DNA from: Chrysoperla carnea
Lineage: Eukaryota; Arthropoda; Insecta; Neuroptera; Chrysopidae
Reading direction: 5' to 3'
Assembly (NCBI RefSeq): GCF_905475395.1
Contig: NC_058340.1
Location: 76,362,181-76,426,180, forward strand
DNA: 64,000 nucleotides
Under the pieces are notes generated by a model. It had not been told where the DNA came from and made no database searches. It worked only from the letters and a program-made list of their open reading frames with translations. This document shows positions 23,746 through 33,637 of the stretch, one piece after another (position 1 is the first letter of the stretch; every line of letters begins with the position of its first letter). A program made the translations under genes and the position numbers.

Positions 23746-24200
23746 ATGCACACTTGAAATTTACATAATAAAAATAGATGTTCAAACTTGTTTGAATGGA
23801 CTTTGATCTTAAAATAATTTTACACGTGTCAGCAATTCTCAAGAATATGTTGAAATAGATTTGACCTTGAAAAATATGATATCATCATCTTGTTACAAGT
23901 TCAAACTTGTTTGAAATAATTTTACATTTGTCAAAACACGTGACCGGATGTTAATATTTTTTTATGATTAAGTGATGTAATATGACACTTGAAATTTACA
24001 TAATAAAAATACATGTTCAAACTTGTTTGAATGGACTTTGATCTTAAAATAATTTTACACGTGTCAGCAATTCTCAAGAATATGTTGAAATAGATTTGAC
24101 CTTGAAAAATATGATATCATCATCCTGTTACAAGTTCAAACTTGTTTGAATAAAAATACATGTTCAAACTTGTTTGAACTTGTTTAAACTTGTCTGAATT
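23746..24200. repeat. Subterminal direct repeats with TTCAAACTTGTTTGAA quasi-palindromes
   Basis: A block of about 165-170 bp (CACTTGAAATTTACATAATAAAAATA.., TTCAAACTTGTTTGAATGG, TTTTACACGTGTCAGCAATTC, ATTTGACCTTGAAAAATATG) is present twice, from about 23752 and 23990. TTCAAACTTGTTTGAA recurs near 23783, 23905, 24018, 24136 and 24162. The inverse is at 33710-34230. Iterated palindromes inside a terminal repeat could be protein-binding sites; that is inference. Confidence 0.7.
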
Positions 24201-24277
24201 CCAAGAAAAAATAATTAGTTTGAATTACGATTGTAAAAATATCAAATTACAACTTTTTTAGTGGGGGGGGATAATGC

Positions 24278-24285
24278 TATAAAAA
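24278..24285 (+). promoter_or_regulatory. Candidate TATA box for the PolB gene
   Basis: TATAAAAA lies 288 bp upstream of the PolB start codon, just past a G-run. A further candidate initiator TCAGTT is at 24334-24339, but that spacing is longer than usual. The same box is inverted at 33638-33645 in the right arm. Confidence 0.4.
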
Positions 24286-24507
24286 GTGATGTACGTAGCT
24301 GTTGAAGTATCTCTTTTGAAATTCACCTTTGCTTCAGTTAGTTTATTATTATTATTATTATTATTATTTTTTTGTTTTTGGTATATTTATTATTCTAAAC
24401 TTAGTCTATATATTTTATACAAAAAACAAATATTACTCAGTTGTAAGTTAACTTTAGTGTTGAACGTTCGGTAACGTATATTTTGCTTAGTATTTGAAAA
24501 TATAACG

Positions 24508-24565
24508 GTAAGTGTATAAATTTTTTAAATAATATTGTGAAACTTAAATATAATTTTTTTGAAAG
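24508..24565 (+). other. Probable 58-nt intron in the PolB 5' leader
   Basis: The donor GTAAGT at 24508 and acceptor TTTTTTTGAAAG at 24565 bracket an AT-rich 58-nt segment directly before the start codon. Its size matches the other introns of this gene (62, 59 and 67 nt), which supports the call. Confidence 0.5.
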
Positions 24566-27500
24566 ATGGACACCTACGAACAAAATGTTATGCAAACGCT
24601 AAACGCGGTACCTCAAGGTGGTAGCACTGATATGATGAAGAAAGTGGAGAGAGTGTTGAGGCTCATCAAGACGGTGGAGGAAGCTGAGCGATGGATGATA
24701 CTTAATAAGCAGAACATCCGCTTATTCAAAAAGATGTTGATGTTAAAGAAAGAAAATCCTCTGCGTCTTGAAGCTAATATTGGACTTTGTAAATCATACC
24801 AGCGGCAACTTCACCGACTGCGATTAGATTTAGTTAAGCAAGGTGGTGGAGTCACCAAAAAACAAAATCGACATCTAATCTGGGAGACAATTGAAACCCA
24901 CCATCAGGGCAGGGTGAAGACTGGTATGATTACAAATTTGGATTATAAAGATCCAAATATATTTTTCAACCGGGCATTTCCAATGTTTAGAAGACACGTT
25001 CGGCGTGAGCTAGTGAAGCATCCCCTCAAGGTAAGTAAAATTTAAGATTTATAATTTAAATAGTCTAATGAGATCTTGAATTTTTTTTTCAGGTGTATAT
25101 TATGTTCACGGGCAATTTTATTAAGCCCATCACCAAAGAGGAGGATTTGAAAACTTTTATAACGTCGGCCAAGGAAATGTATCTGACAACGGACATGCAG
25201 GAGTGGTACAATGATCATGTCAAAAACTATTTGCTGAAAAAATTGGAAGAATTCCAGGAACGCGATAGCGGTTGGGCTCTTGACATGATCATAAATATTC
25301 GAGTCCACATGAATAAGTACTCTCCGATCACAGCTGGAACATTTTGCGAACTACCATCTGCAATTAAATGTAGAAAAGCTGTGATTAATGTCCAGAATGA
25401 TGACCAACATTGCTTTTTATGGTCGATAATGTCAGCACTTTACCCGGTTGAAAAGGATCCTCAACGTTTAACTAAGTACCAGCACTATAAATATCATTTA
25501 AAATATGATGGATTAAAGTTCCCCATGTCTCTGGATCAAATTAATAAATTTGAAAAGATGAACCCGCAGCTATCGATTAACGTGTACGGCTACAAAGATA
25601 CGTTTCTACGTGGTTTGGAAATTTTCCCTGTACGCGTTAGCTCGAACACTGCGGAGAAGAAAATTCATCTATTGGCTGTGGAGAATGGGAACAGTCACCA
25701 CTTTTGCTGGATAAAAAATTTAGCAAAGTTGGCTCGATCGGGTGTAACAAAACACCGCCGCCAAATTTATTTATGTGATCGATGTCTCAACTATTTTGCA
25801 ACAGAAAGCAAACTCCAACAGCATTCAGTAAATTGTGGTGAAAAAGAAGCGGTGCGGGTACGAATGCCTGAAACTGATGACGAGCGGTTCGTTGAGTTTC
25901 AGAAATTTTCTCATCAAGAACCAATTCCATATATTGTATATGCAGATTTTGAGGCGTTATTGGTACCACAACATCATGAAGACATGGAAATGGATCATGG
26001 GTCTTATACGCAAAATATTCAAAAACATGTACCCTACAGTGTAGGTTACTATGTTCATTGTACCCATGATCCCAACCAATCGTTTTATAAGGCATACCGT
26101 GGTACTGATTGCGCAAAATGGTTTGTTAAAGAACTGGAACAGGTTGCGTATACATTGGAAAAGAAAATTAAACACGTTGAACCAATGATACCGCTCACCA
26201 TCGAACAAGAAATGGAGTTTCTGTGTGCAGAAAAGTGTCATATTTGTAAAAAATCTTTTACACCAACAAATAGTATCCGCGTGCGTGACCATTCACACAT
26301 CACAGGTCTGTATTAATATTTATTATTGTTAAAATTTTATCTAATTTAAATATTTATTTTACAGGTTATTACAGAGGTCCAGCACACCAAATTTGTAACT
26401 TAAATTATCAAACTTCAAAGGTAATACCTGTTGTGATGCATAATTTAAGCGGATATGATGCACATTTTATAATAGAACCTCTGCTAACAGAATTCGATGG
26501 TCATGTTGATGTGTTGCCCATCAACAAAGAAAAGTACATCAGTTTTACCAAACACGTCTCGGACATTCAATTACGATTCATTGATTCCTTTAAGTTTCTC
26601 TCTGAAAAATTAGATAATCTGGCTTCCTATTTAGATAATGATAAAAAAACTATTTTACATAGAGAGGTAAGTCATAAAAAATATAAATAAATAAATACTT
26701 TATACAGAGCCGTATCTTTTTTTTTATCTGCAGGTCAGTGATGATGAACAATTTCAATTGTTAACAAGAAAAGGTGTATTTCCTTATGAATACATGTCTA
26801 GTTGGGAACGTCTTGATGAGGTAAGCTTACCCACAAAAGAGGCGTTCTACAGTGCATTAACAGATGAGCACATAACGGATCAGGATTATAATCATGCTAT
26901 ACAAGTATGGAATACATTTGGTTTACATACACTAGGTGAATACTCTGACCTGTATATGAAAACTGATGTGTTTCTACTTGCGGACATTTTTGAAAATTTC
27001 CGTAAAACTTGTTTGCATAAATATGGTCTTGATCCAGCTCACTCTTATACACTAGCTGGCTATACATGGGAAGCCATGTTGAAATACACCGATAAGAAAC
27101 TGGAATTGTTCACTGATGTAGATAAGTTTCTGTTTATCGAGAGAGGAATCAGAGGTGGTGTGAGTCATTGCTCTAATCGCTATGCAAAAGCTAATAATAA
27201 GTACATGACAGAGGGGTATAATCCAAATGAAACACAACATTATTTGATGTATTACGATGTGGTGAATGAATATGGAGCAGCAATGTCTACATCTTTACCC
27301 ACTGGAAATTTCGAGTGGGTTGACACACCAGACGTCATGGAAATTGCAGACGATTCACCAGTCGGTTTCATTTTAGAAGTGGATCTGGAAATACCCCAAA
27401 ATCTGCATGATTACTTTAGCGATCTACCACCATGTCCGGAGATAGCAAAACCACCAGGATCAAAACAAAAATACCTGCTTACAACTCTGTACAACAAGAC

Positions 27501-28461
27501 CAGATATATCGTGCACTATAGAATTTTAAAATTATATATACAACTTGGTGTGAAAGTAACAAAATACCATCGTGTGTTACAGTTTGATCAATCTCCATGG
27601 TTGAAATCATACATTGATTTCAATACCGAAATGCGTAAGAACGCAACGAATGATTTTGAAAAATCATTGTTCAAATTGATGATCAATGCAATATTCGGTA
27701 AAACCATGGAGAATATTAGAAAACACCGGGTTGTTTACATACGAAAAAATTGGGATGGAAAGCATGGAGTAAAAAAATTGATTGCTAAGCCCAATTTTCA
27801 TAGTATGACAGTGCTCGATAATGACGTCAGTATTGTAGAGTTGAAAAAGACTGAAATATTTTTAAACAAACCAATCTATGTAGGCTTCACTATTTTGGAT
27901 GTATCGAAGACGTATGTGTATGATTTTCATTATAATTACATGTACCCTCGATACGGTCGTGAAAATGTTAAGCTTTTATACACAGATACCGACAGTTTAG
28001 TTTATGATATATCAAATATTTCCGTCTATGACGTCATGAGGCAGGATATTGATCGCTTTGATACTGCTGACTTCGCACTTGATAACATCTATAAAATACC
28101 GCTTCGTAATAAGAAAGTAAAAGGTTTAATGTCTGATGAAAACAATGGTGAAGTAATGTTGGAATTTGTTGGATTGCGAAGTAAGATGTATACAGTTCGG
28201 GTGCAAAACAAGACAGAGACGAAAAAATCAAAAGGTCTCAAGAAGTCAGCAATTCGAAAGCTTACTTTTGATGATTATAAAAAATGTTTGATAGAGAATC
28301 GGAAATCGTATAATCATCAACAAAGCATTCGATCGAAGCGCCACAAAATTCATACCATCAAACAGCAGAAAGTGGGCTTATCACCATTTGACCAAAAACG
28401 ATACATTACTCACAATTCATGTGAAACAAAACCATGGGGCCACTATAGCATTATTTGTTGA
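24566..28461 (+). CDS. Protein-primed-type family B DNA polymerase (Polinton PolB), four exons, intact
   Basis: Exons are 24566-25030, 25093-26305, 26365-26666 and 26734-28461, all with GT-AG borders and consistent phases, giving 1235 residues. Order of parts: a basic helical N-terminus (1-155); the arthropod PolB N-terminal region (about 230-350); a C2H2-like finger CDRC..H..C (about 382); Exo I IVYADFEAL (D near 440); a treble-clef CHICKKSF..RDHSHITG insert (about 534-560); Exo II HNLSGYDAHF (584-593); an Exo III-like SFKFLSEKLDNL; palm motif A YYDVVNEYG (D near 835), motif B KLMINAIFGK (about 974) and motif C YTDTDSLV (1078-1081); then KMYTVRV and a C-terminus ending PWGHYSII. All catalytic carboxylates are present. 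Motif A has Glu where Leu is usual. The enzyme should copy the linear element from its ends using a protein primer. Exons 1-3 lie in the terminal repeat, exon 4 in single-copy DNA. Confidence 0.92.
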
Positions 28462-28463
28462 GT

Positions 28464-28521
28464 GTAAGTATTTTATATTTTTATGTTTTTAATATTTAGC
28501 TAATTTTTGCTGTTGTTTCAG
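28464..28521 (+). other. Probable 58-nt intron in the PolB 3' leader/UTR
   Basis: The donor GTAAGT starts two bases after the PolB stop codon, and an acceptor CTGTTGTTTCAG ends at 28521. The size fits the gene's other introns. It suggests that the transcript continues into the downstream small gene. Confidence 0.4.
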
Positions 28522-28703
28522 AAATGTGTCCTGCTGTTGTTGTGATGATCCTCAAAGTGGTTCGGTATTGTGATAGGTGTACAAACAATTGATAGAGTAG
28601 TGCGCATGAACAATTGATAGAGTAGTGGTGGGGGTGTCAAAAAAACTGATAGTTAGGTAGAATTATTGTAGAAAACAATTTAGTGTTAGTTAAAACATAC
28701 AAA

Positions 28704-29129
28704 ATGCAAGACTTTGGTAATCATAAAAGTGATAACAACTGTATTGTTAATATGATTAAAGATAATTGTAGTTTAAGTACTATAAACAATATGTTAACAA
28801 AGTATTTTAAAACATTAGTTAATATGGCAATTAAATGTGGTCGACCGGAAATTTTAAACTACCTTATTGATAAGGTAGAACAAATGGCCTTAGAAGTGAA
28901 ATTTTCCCCATCGTCAGACGATGAAGACAAACAAATTTGGAACTGGATTTTAAAAAATATCCACTCTGGACAAACAGATGGAATTGTAGGACTATCCATT
29001 TTTGAACAATCTTACTACAGTGTATTTACATCAGACGAGTTATCCGACTATGTTCAAGTGAAAGAAATGATTGAAAATTATCTTATGAGGAAAGATGATG
29101 ATGATGACAATGGACACTTTTCAGAATAA
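28704..29129 (+). CDS. Unknown acidic-tailed protein, about 141 residues
   Basis: The open frame extends from 28683 (148 codons). The Met at 28704 (MQDFGNHKSDNN) has the context ACAAAATGC and is the more likely start. I do not recognise a family. The middle (MAIKCGRPEILNYLIDK) resembles one helix pair of an ankyrin repeat, but a single unit is weak evidence. The C-terminus is strongly acidic (a DDDDD run before NGHFSE). There is no signal peptide or membrane segment. It lies about 240 bp after the PolB stop, same strand, and AATAAA follows at 29225-29230. It is present once, in the single-copy centre. Composition is more gene-like than that of surrounding open frames, so it is probably real. 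A role in replication is only a guess from position. Confidence 0.6.
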   Translation: MQDFGNHKSDNNCIVNMIKDNCSLSTINNMLTKYFKTLVNMAIKCGRPEILNYLIDKVEQMALEVKFSPSSDDEDKQIWNWILKNIHSGQTDGIVGLSIFEQSYYSVFTSDELSDYVQVKEMIENYLMRKDDDDDNGHFSE

Positions 29130-29224
29130 TAATTATAATGTATTTTCGATAATTTATAAATATATATTTTTTAAATATTATTATAATACAACTCTGTTTT
29201 TATATGTTATAGATAAAATTTTAC

Positions 29225-29230
29225 AATAAA
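29225..29230 (+). terminator. Candidate polyadenylation signal AATAAA
   Basis: AATAAA lies 96 bp after the stop of the small gene, followed by a T-rich tract. It is the first canonical signal after both plus-strand genes of the element. Confidence 0.45.
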
Positions 29231-29345
29231 AATAATAATTTTACAATGTGATATTTTTTATTTTTATTTTTATTTTTTTTTATAAAACACAAATATGTTC
29301 GCAAAAACGGTCCACTATGACAAATTTTTTATTGTTACAAGTATG

Positions 29346-29549
29346 TTCATAAAAACGATCCACTATAAAATAAGACTTTTTTGTCAATATATGAATCATG
29401 TAAAGAGTCGAACACTAACCACCTGACTTTAACGTTGGAGCTAAGACCTTTTCCACTAAATAAATGTTTGGATCGTGAACTTTTTGTAATTCTTCAGCAT
29501 AGAAACCACCCTTTATATCTTCGTTGCTGTTATCCTTCAATAAGTATAC
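29346..29549 (-). pseudogene. Relic of a Polinton integrase C-terminus inside the element
   Basis: On the minus strand it reads VYLLKDNSNEDIKGGFYAEE, then LQKVHDPNIYLVEKVL. After a small frameshift near 29435 it reads VKVRWLVFDSLHDSYIDKK to a stop near 29347. This is the same order as the fragment at 12394-12723 (YLLED.., YLVEKIL, VKWLGF..) and matches the end of the SH3-like domain plus chromodomain of Polinton integrases. The catalytic core is missing: upstream (higher coordinates) the sequence passes straight into the 16-bp minisatellite. It is the clearest sign that this element descends from an integrase-bearing Polinton. Confidence 0.75.
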
Positions 29550-29980
29550 AGGTCTGTATCTAAACAGGTCTGTATCTAAACAAGTCTCTTTCTAAACAGG
29601 TCTCTTTCTAAACAGGTCTCTTTCTAAACAGGTCTGTATCTAAACAGGTCTCTTTCTAAACAGGTCTCTTTCTAAACAGGTCTCTTTCTAAACAGGTCTG
29701 TTTCTAAACAGGTCTCTTTCTAAACAGGTCTGTTTCTAAACAGGTCTCTTTCTAAACAGGTCTCTTTCTAAACAGGTCTCTTTCTAAACAGGTCTGTTTC
29801 TAAACAGGTCTGTTTCTAAACAGGTCTGTATCTAAACAGGTCTCTTTCTAAACAGGTCTCTTTCTAAACAGGTCTGTTTCTAAACAGGTCTCTTTCTAAA
29901 CAGGTCTGTTTCTAAACAGGTCTCTTTCTAAACAGGTCAAAACCAGTATTAAACAGGTCAAAACCAGTATTAAACAGATA
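29549..29980. repeat. 16-bp minisatellite (unit AAACAGGTCTCTTTCT)
   Basis: About 26 units of 16 bp alternate mainly between CAGGTCTCTTTCTAAA, CAGGTCTGTTTCTAAA and CAGGTCTGTATCTAAA. It ends in two CAAAACCAGTATTAAA units. Contiguous repeats without unique spacers rule out a CRISPR-like array. It lies exactly between the integrase relic and the second PolB relic. Confidence 0.95.
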
Positions 29981-29982
29981 CA

Positions 29983-30300
29983 GACCAGACCCCAAGGTAG
30001 TGTATTATAGGAACCAAGTATATTGTATCACTTGTCATCATAAGGACTAAGAGCAATTTTTGTTTGAGTTTGAGTATAAAGTTTAAGTTTTTCAGATTTA
30101 ATAAGGTTTTGATTAACCGATATCTCTTTAAAGTTCTCCAAACATTCAACATAATCTTCAAATGTTATTTTCATACTAAGAACCGACCTTTTAACTCCCT
30201 TAGCCTCTTTTGTTAACCCAATATTATTAGATTCTTGTACAATATTCCCATGTTCAAATGCGGCATCATCATGTGAGTAATGGTTGAAAACGAGGTGTAT
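29983..30300 (-). pseudogene. C-terminal relic of a second, diverged PolB on the opposite strand
   Basis: The minus strand from about 30300 reads through FEHGNIVQESNNIGL, then EAKGVKRSVLSMKITFEDY, VECLENF, LKLYTQTQTKIALSPYDDK, a stop, and YNILGSYNTLPWG. The intact PolB has the same series near its end (KGLKKSAIRKLTFDDYKKCL.., VGLSPFDQKRYI.., KPWGHY), but only some residues are shared. It is therefore from another PolB lineage, not a copy made by the terminal repeat. The stop replaces an expected Arg codon and is probably a C-to-T change. It has the same orientation as the half-PolB in the right arm, with the 21-bp minisatellite between. Confidence 0.8.
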
Positions 30301-30351
30301 TTTGCTATATAAAATTCATTAGATCTACATACATGTATTCATTTTATCAAT

Positions 30352-31042
30352 TTTATTCCGATTTTGCTCCGACTTTCGCCGATTTTACTCCGGTTTTCAC
30401 CGATTTTACTCCGACTTTCGCCGATTTTACTCCGGTTATACTCCGGCTTTCACCGATTTTACTCCGACTTTCGCCGATTTTACTCCGATTTTCACCGATT
30501 TTACTCCGACTTTCGCCGATTTTACTCCGGTTTTACTCCGGTTTTCACCGATTTTACTCCGACTTTCACCGATTTTACTCTGGTTTTCACCGATTTTACT
30601 CCGACTTTCACCGATTTTACTCCGGTTTTCACCGATTTTACTCCGACTTTCGCCGATTTTACTCCGGTTTTCACCGATTTTACTCCGACTTTCGCCGATT
30701 TTACTCCGGTTTTCACCGATTTTACTCCGACTTTCACCGATTTTACTCTGGTTTTCACCGATTTTACTCCGACTTTCACCGATTTTACTCCGGTTTTCAC
30801 CGATTTTACTCCGACTTTCGCCGATTTTACTCCGGTTTTACTCCGGTTTTCACCGATTTTACTCCGACTTTCACCGATTTTACTCTGGTTTTCACCGATT
30901 TTACTCCGATTTTACTCCGACTTTCGCCGATTTTACTCCGGTTTTCACCGATTTTGCTCCGACTTTCGCCGATTTTACTCCGGTTTTACTCCGGCTTTCA
31001 CCGATTTTACTCCGGCTTTCACCGATTTTACTCCGGCTTTTT
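30352..31042. repeat. 21-bp minisatellite (unit CACCGATTTTACTCCGGTTTT)
   Basis: About 33 units of 21 bp run with alternations CCGGTTTTCACC / CCGACTTTCGCC / CCGACTTTCACC and a few shortened units. Since 21 is a multiple of three, long open frames exist on both strands (for example 30333-31115 and 30364-31044). They are repeats of seven residues such as FTDFTPV and have no promoter or conserved start, so I do not call genes. Confidence 0.95.
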
Positions 31043-31070
31043 AATTTTTGATAAAGTTATTATAAACTTG

Positions 31071-33357
31071 TTATTTAATTATATTTGTTTTCCTCAAGTA
31101 ATGGATTATAGATAGTATTTCTCTTCTGATGTTTGTAGAATGTAGTCTTCTTAATTTATCAATTATTATATTACGATCACTATTGGAATCAATATTTTTT
31201 TTTTTTTTTTTTTCATAAGTTTTCAATACTTTATTTATATTTTTTTTATGACTTACCTCTCTATGTAAAATAGTTTTTTTATCATTATCTAAATAGGAAG
31301 CCAGATTATCTAATTTTTCAGAGAGAAACTTAAAGGAATCAATGAATCGTAATTGAATGTCCGAGACGTGTTTGGTAAAACTGATGTACTTTTCTTTGTT
31401 GATGGGCAACACATCAACATGACCATCGAATTCTGTTAGCAGAGGTTCTATTATAAAATGTGCATCATATCCGCTTAAATTATGCATCACAACAGGTATT
31501 ACCTTTGAAGTTTGATAATTTAAGTTACAAATTTGGTGTGCTGGACCTCTGTAATAACCTGTAAAATAAATATTTAAATTAGATAAAATTTTAACAATAA
31601 TAAATATTAATACAGACCTGTGATGTGTGAATGGTCACGCACGCGGATACTATTTGTTGGTGTAAAAGATTTTTTACAAATATGACACTTTTCTGCACAC
31701 AGAAACTCCATTTCTTGTTCGATGGTGAGCGGTATCATTGGTTCAACGTGTTTAATTTTCTTTTCCAATGTATACGCAACCTGTTCCAGTTCTTTAACAA
31801 ACCATTTTGCGCAATCAGTACCACGGTATGCCTTATAAAACGATTGGTTGGGATCATGGGTATTATGAACATAGTAACCTACACTGTAGGGTACATGTTT
31901 TTGAATATTTTGCGTATAAGACCCATGATCCATTTCCATGTCTTCATGATGTTGTGGTACCAATAACGCCTCAAAATCTGCATATACAATATATGGAATT
32001 GGTTCTTGATGAGAAAATTTCTGAAACTCAACGAACCGCTCGTCATCAGTTTCAGGCATTCGTACCCGCACCGCTTCTTTTTCACCACAATTTACTGAAT
32101 GCTGTTGGAGTTTGCTTTCTGTTGCAAAATAGTTGAGACATCGATCACATAAATAAATTTGGCGGCGGTGTTTTGTTACACCCGATCGAGCCAACTTTGC
32201 TAAATTTTTTATCCAGCAAAAGTGGTGACTGTTCCCATTCTCCACAGCCAATAGATGAATTTTCTTCTCCGCAGTGTTCGAGCTAACGCGTACAGGGAAA
32301 ATTTCCAAACCACGTAGAAACGTATCTTTGTAGCCGTACACGTTAATCGATAGCTGCGGGTTCATCTTTTCAAATTTATTAATTTGATCCAGAGACATGG
32401 GGAACTTTAATCCATCATATTTTAAATGATATTTATAGTGCTGGTACTTAGTTAAACGTTGAGGATCCTTTTCAACCGGGTAAAGTGCTGACATTATCGA
32501 CCATAAAAAGCAATGTTGGTCATCATTCTGGACATTAATCACAGCTTTTCTACATTTAATTGCAGATGGTAGTTCGCAAAATGTTCCAGCTGTGATCGGA
32601 GAGTACTTATTCATGTGGACTCGAATATTTATGATCATGTCAAGAGCCCAACCGCTATCGCGTTCCTGGAATTCTTCCAATTTTTTCAGCAAATAGTTTT
32701 TGACATGATCATTGTACCACTCCTGCATGTCCGTTGTCAGATACATTTCCTTGGCCGACGTTATAAAAGTTTTCAAATCCTCCTCTTTGGTGATGGGCTT
32801 AATAAAATTGCCCGTGAACATAATATACACCTGAAAAAAAAATTCAAGATCTCATTAGACTATTTAAATTATAAATCTTAAATTTTACTTACCTTGAGGG
32901 GATGCTTCACTAGCTCACGCCGAACGTGTCTTCTAAACATTGGAAATGCCCGGTTGAAAAATATATTTGGATCTTTATAATCCAAATTTGTAATCATACC
33001 AGTCTTTACTCTGCCCTGATGGTGGGTTTCAATTGTCTCCCAGATTAGATGTCGATTTTGTTTTTTGGTGACTCCACCACCTTGCTTAACTAAATCTAAT
33101 CGCAGTCGGTGAAGTTGCCGCTGGTATGATTTACAAAGTCCAATATTAGCTTCAAGACGCAGAGGATTTTCTTTCTTTAACATCAACATCTTTTTGAATA
33201 AGCGGATGTTCTGCTTATTAAGTATCATCCATCGCTCAGCTTCCTCCACCGTCTTGATGAGCCTCAACGCTCTCTCCACTTTCTTCATCATATCAGTGCT
33301 ACCACCTTGAGGTACCGCGTTTAGCGTTTGCATAACATTTTGTTCGTAGGTGTCCAT
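31071..33357 (-). pseudogene. Inverted half-copy of PolB (exons 1-3) in the right terminal repeat
   Basis: The exons are 33357-32893, 32830-31618 and 31558-31257, with the same splice sites and no stops or frameshifts. It covers residues 1-660 of the left gene, differing at about two residues (A for V in exon 1; N for C in exon 2). The homology ends about 30 bp into intron 3. Reading on through the donor adds a 61-residue Lys-rich tail to a stop at 31071, giving a potential product of about 721 residues. It has the N-terminal region, zinc finger, exonuclease motifs I-II and treble clef, but no palm. It has its own TATA box. Whether it is expressed as a separate protein or is only a passenger of the terminal repeat is unknown. 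Confidence 0.8.
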
Positions 33358-33637
33358 CTTTCAAAAAAATTATATTTAAGTTTCACAATATTATTTAAAA
33401 AATTTATACACTTACCGTTATATTTTCAAATACTAAGCAAAATATACGTTACCGAACGTTCAACACTAAAGTTAACTTACAACTGAGTAATATTTGTTTT
33501 TTGTATAAAATATATAGACTAAGTTTAGAATAATAAATATACCAAAAACAAAAAAATAATAATAATAATAATAATAATAAACTAACTGAAGCAAAGGTGA
33601 ATTTCAAAAGAGATACTTCAACAGCTACGTACATCAC

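Larger units (their letters stand above)
23339..26695 (+). repeat. Left terminal inverted repeat, about 3.36 kb
   Basis: It is the inverted match of 31228-35019. It contains in order a GC-rich terminal zone (to about 23745), iterated TTCAAAC..GTTTGAA direct repeats (to about 24200), a TATA box, and PolB exons 1-3 with their introns. It ends about 30 bp into intron 3. Across exon 1, the two arms differ by a single amino acid (V versus A); across exon 2 they also differ at one residue (C versus N). Relative to the right arm it lacks about 430 bp near 23758, apparently a deletion. Confidence 0.9.

Noticed and set aside
24286-24474. 62-codon hydrophobic frame with a leucine run in the terminal repeat
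   Set aside because: The leucines come from an (ATT)n stretch in the leader between the TATA-like box and PolB; the frame lacks good start context and is more likely untranslated leader.
25787-26292. Minus-strand frames of about 110 codons within PolB exon 2
   Set aside because: They are antisense shadows of the PolB coding frame, which carries the conserved motifs.
29549-29980. Regular short repeats that might suggest a CRISPR array
   Set aside because: The 16-bp units are contiguous with no unique spacers, the context is eukaryotic, and no cas gene is present. It is a minisatellite.
30333-31115. Long open frames (up to 260 codons) on both strands with seven-residue repeats
   Set aside because: They arise because the 21-bp minisatellite unit is a multiple of three. 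There is no conserved start, and both strands and two frames are equally open.
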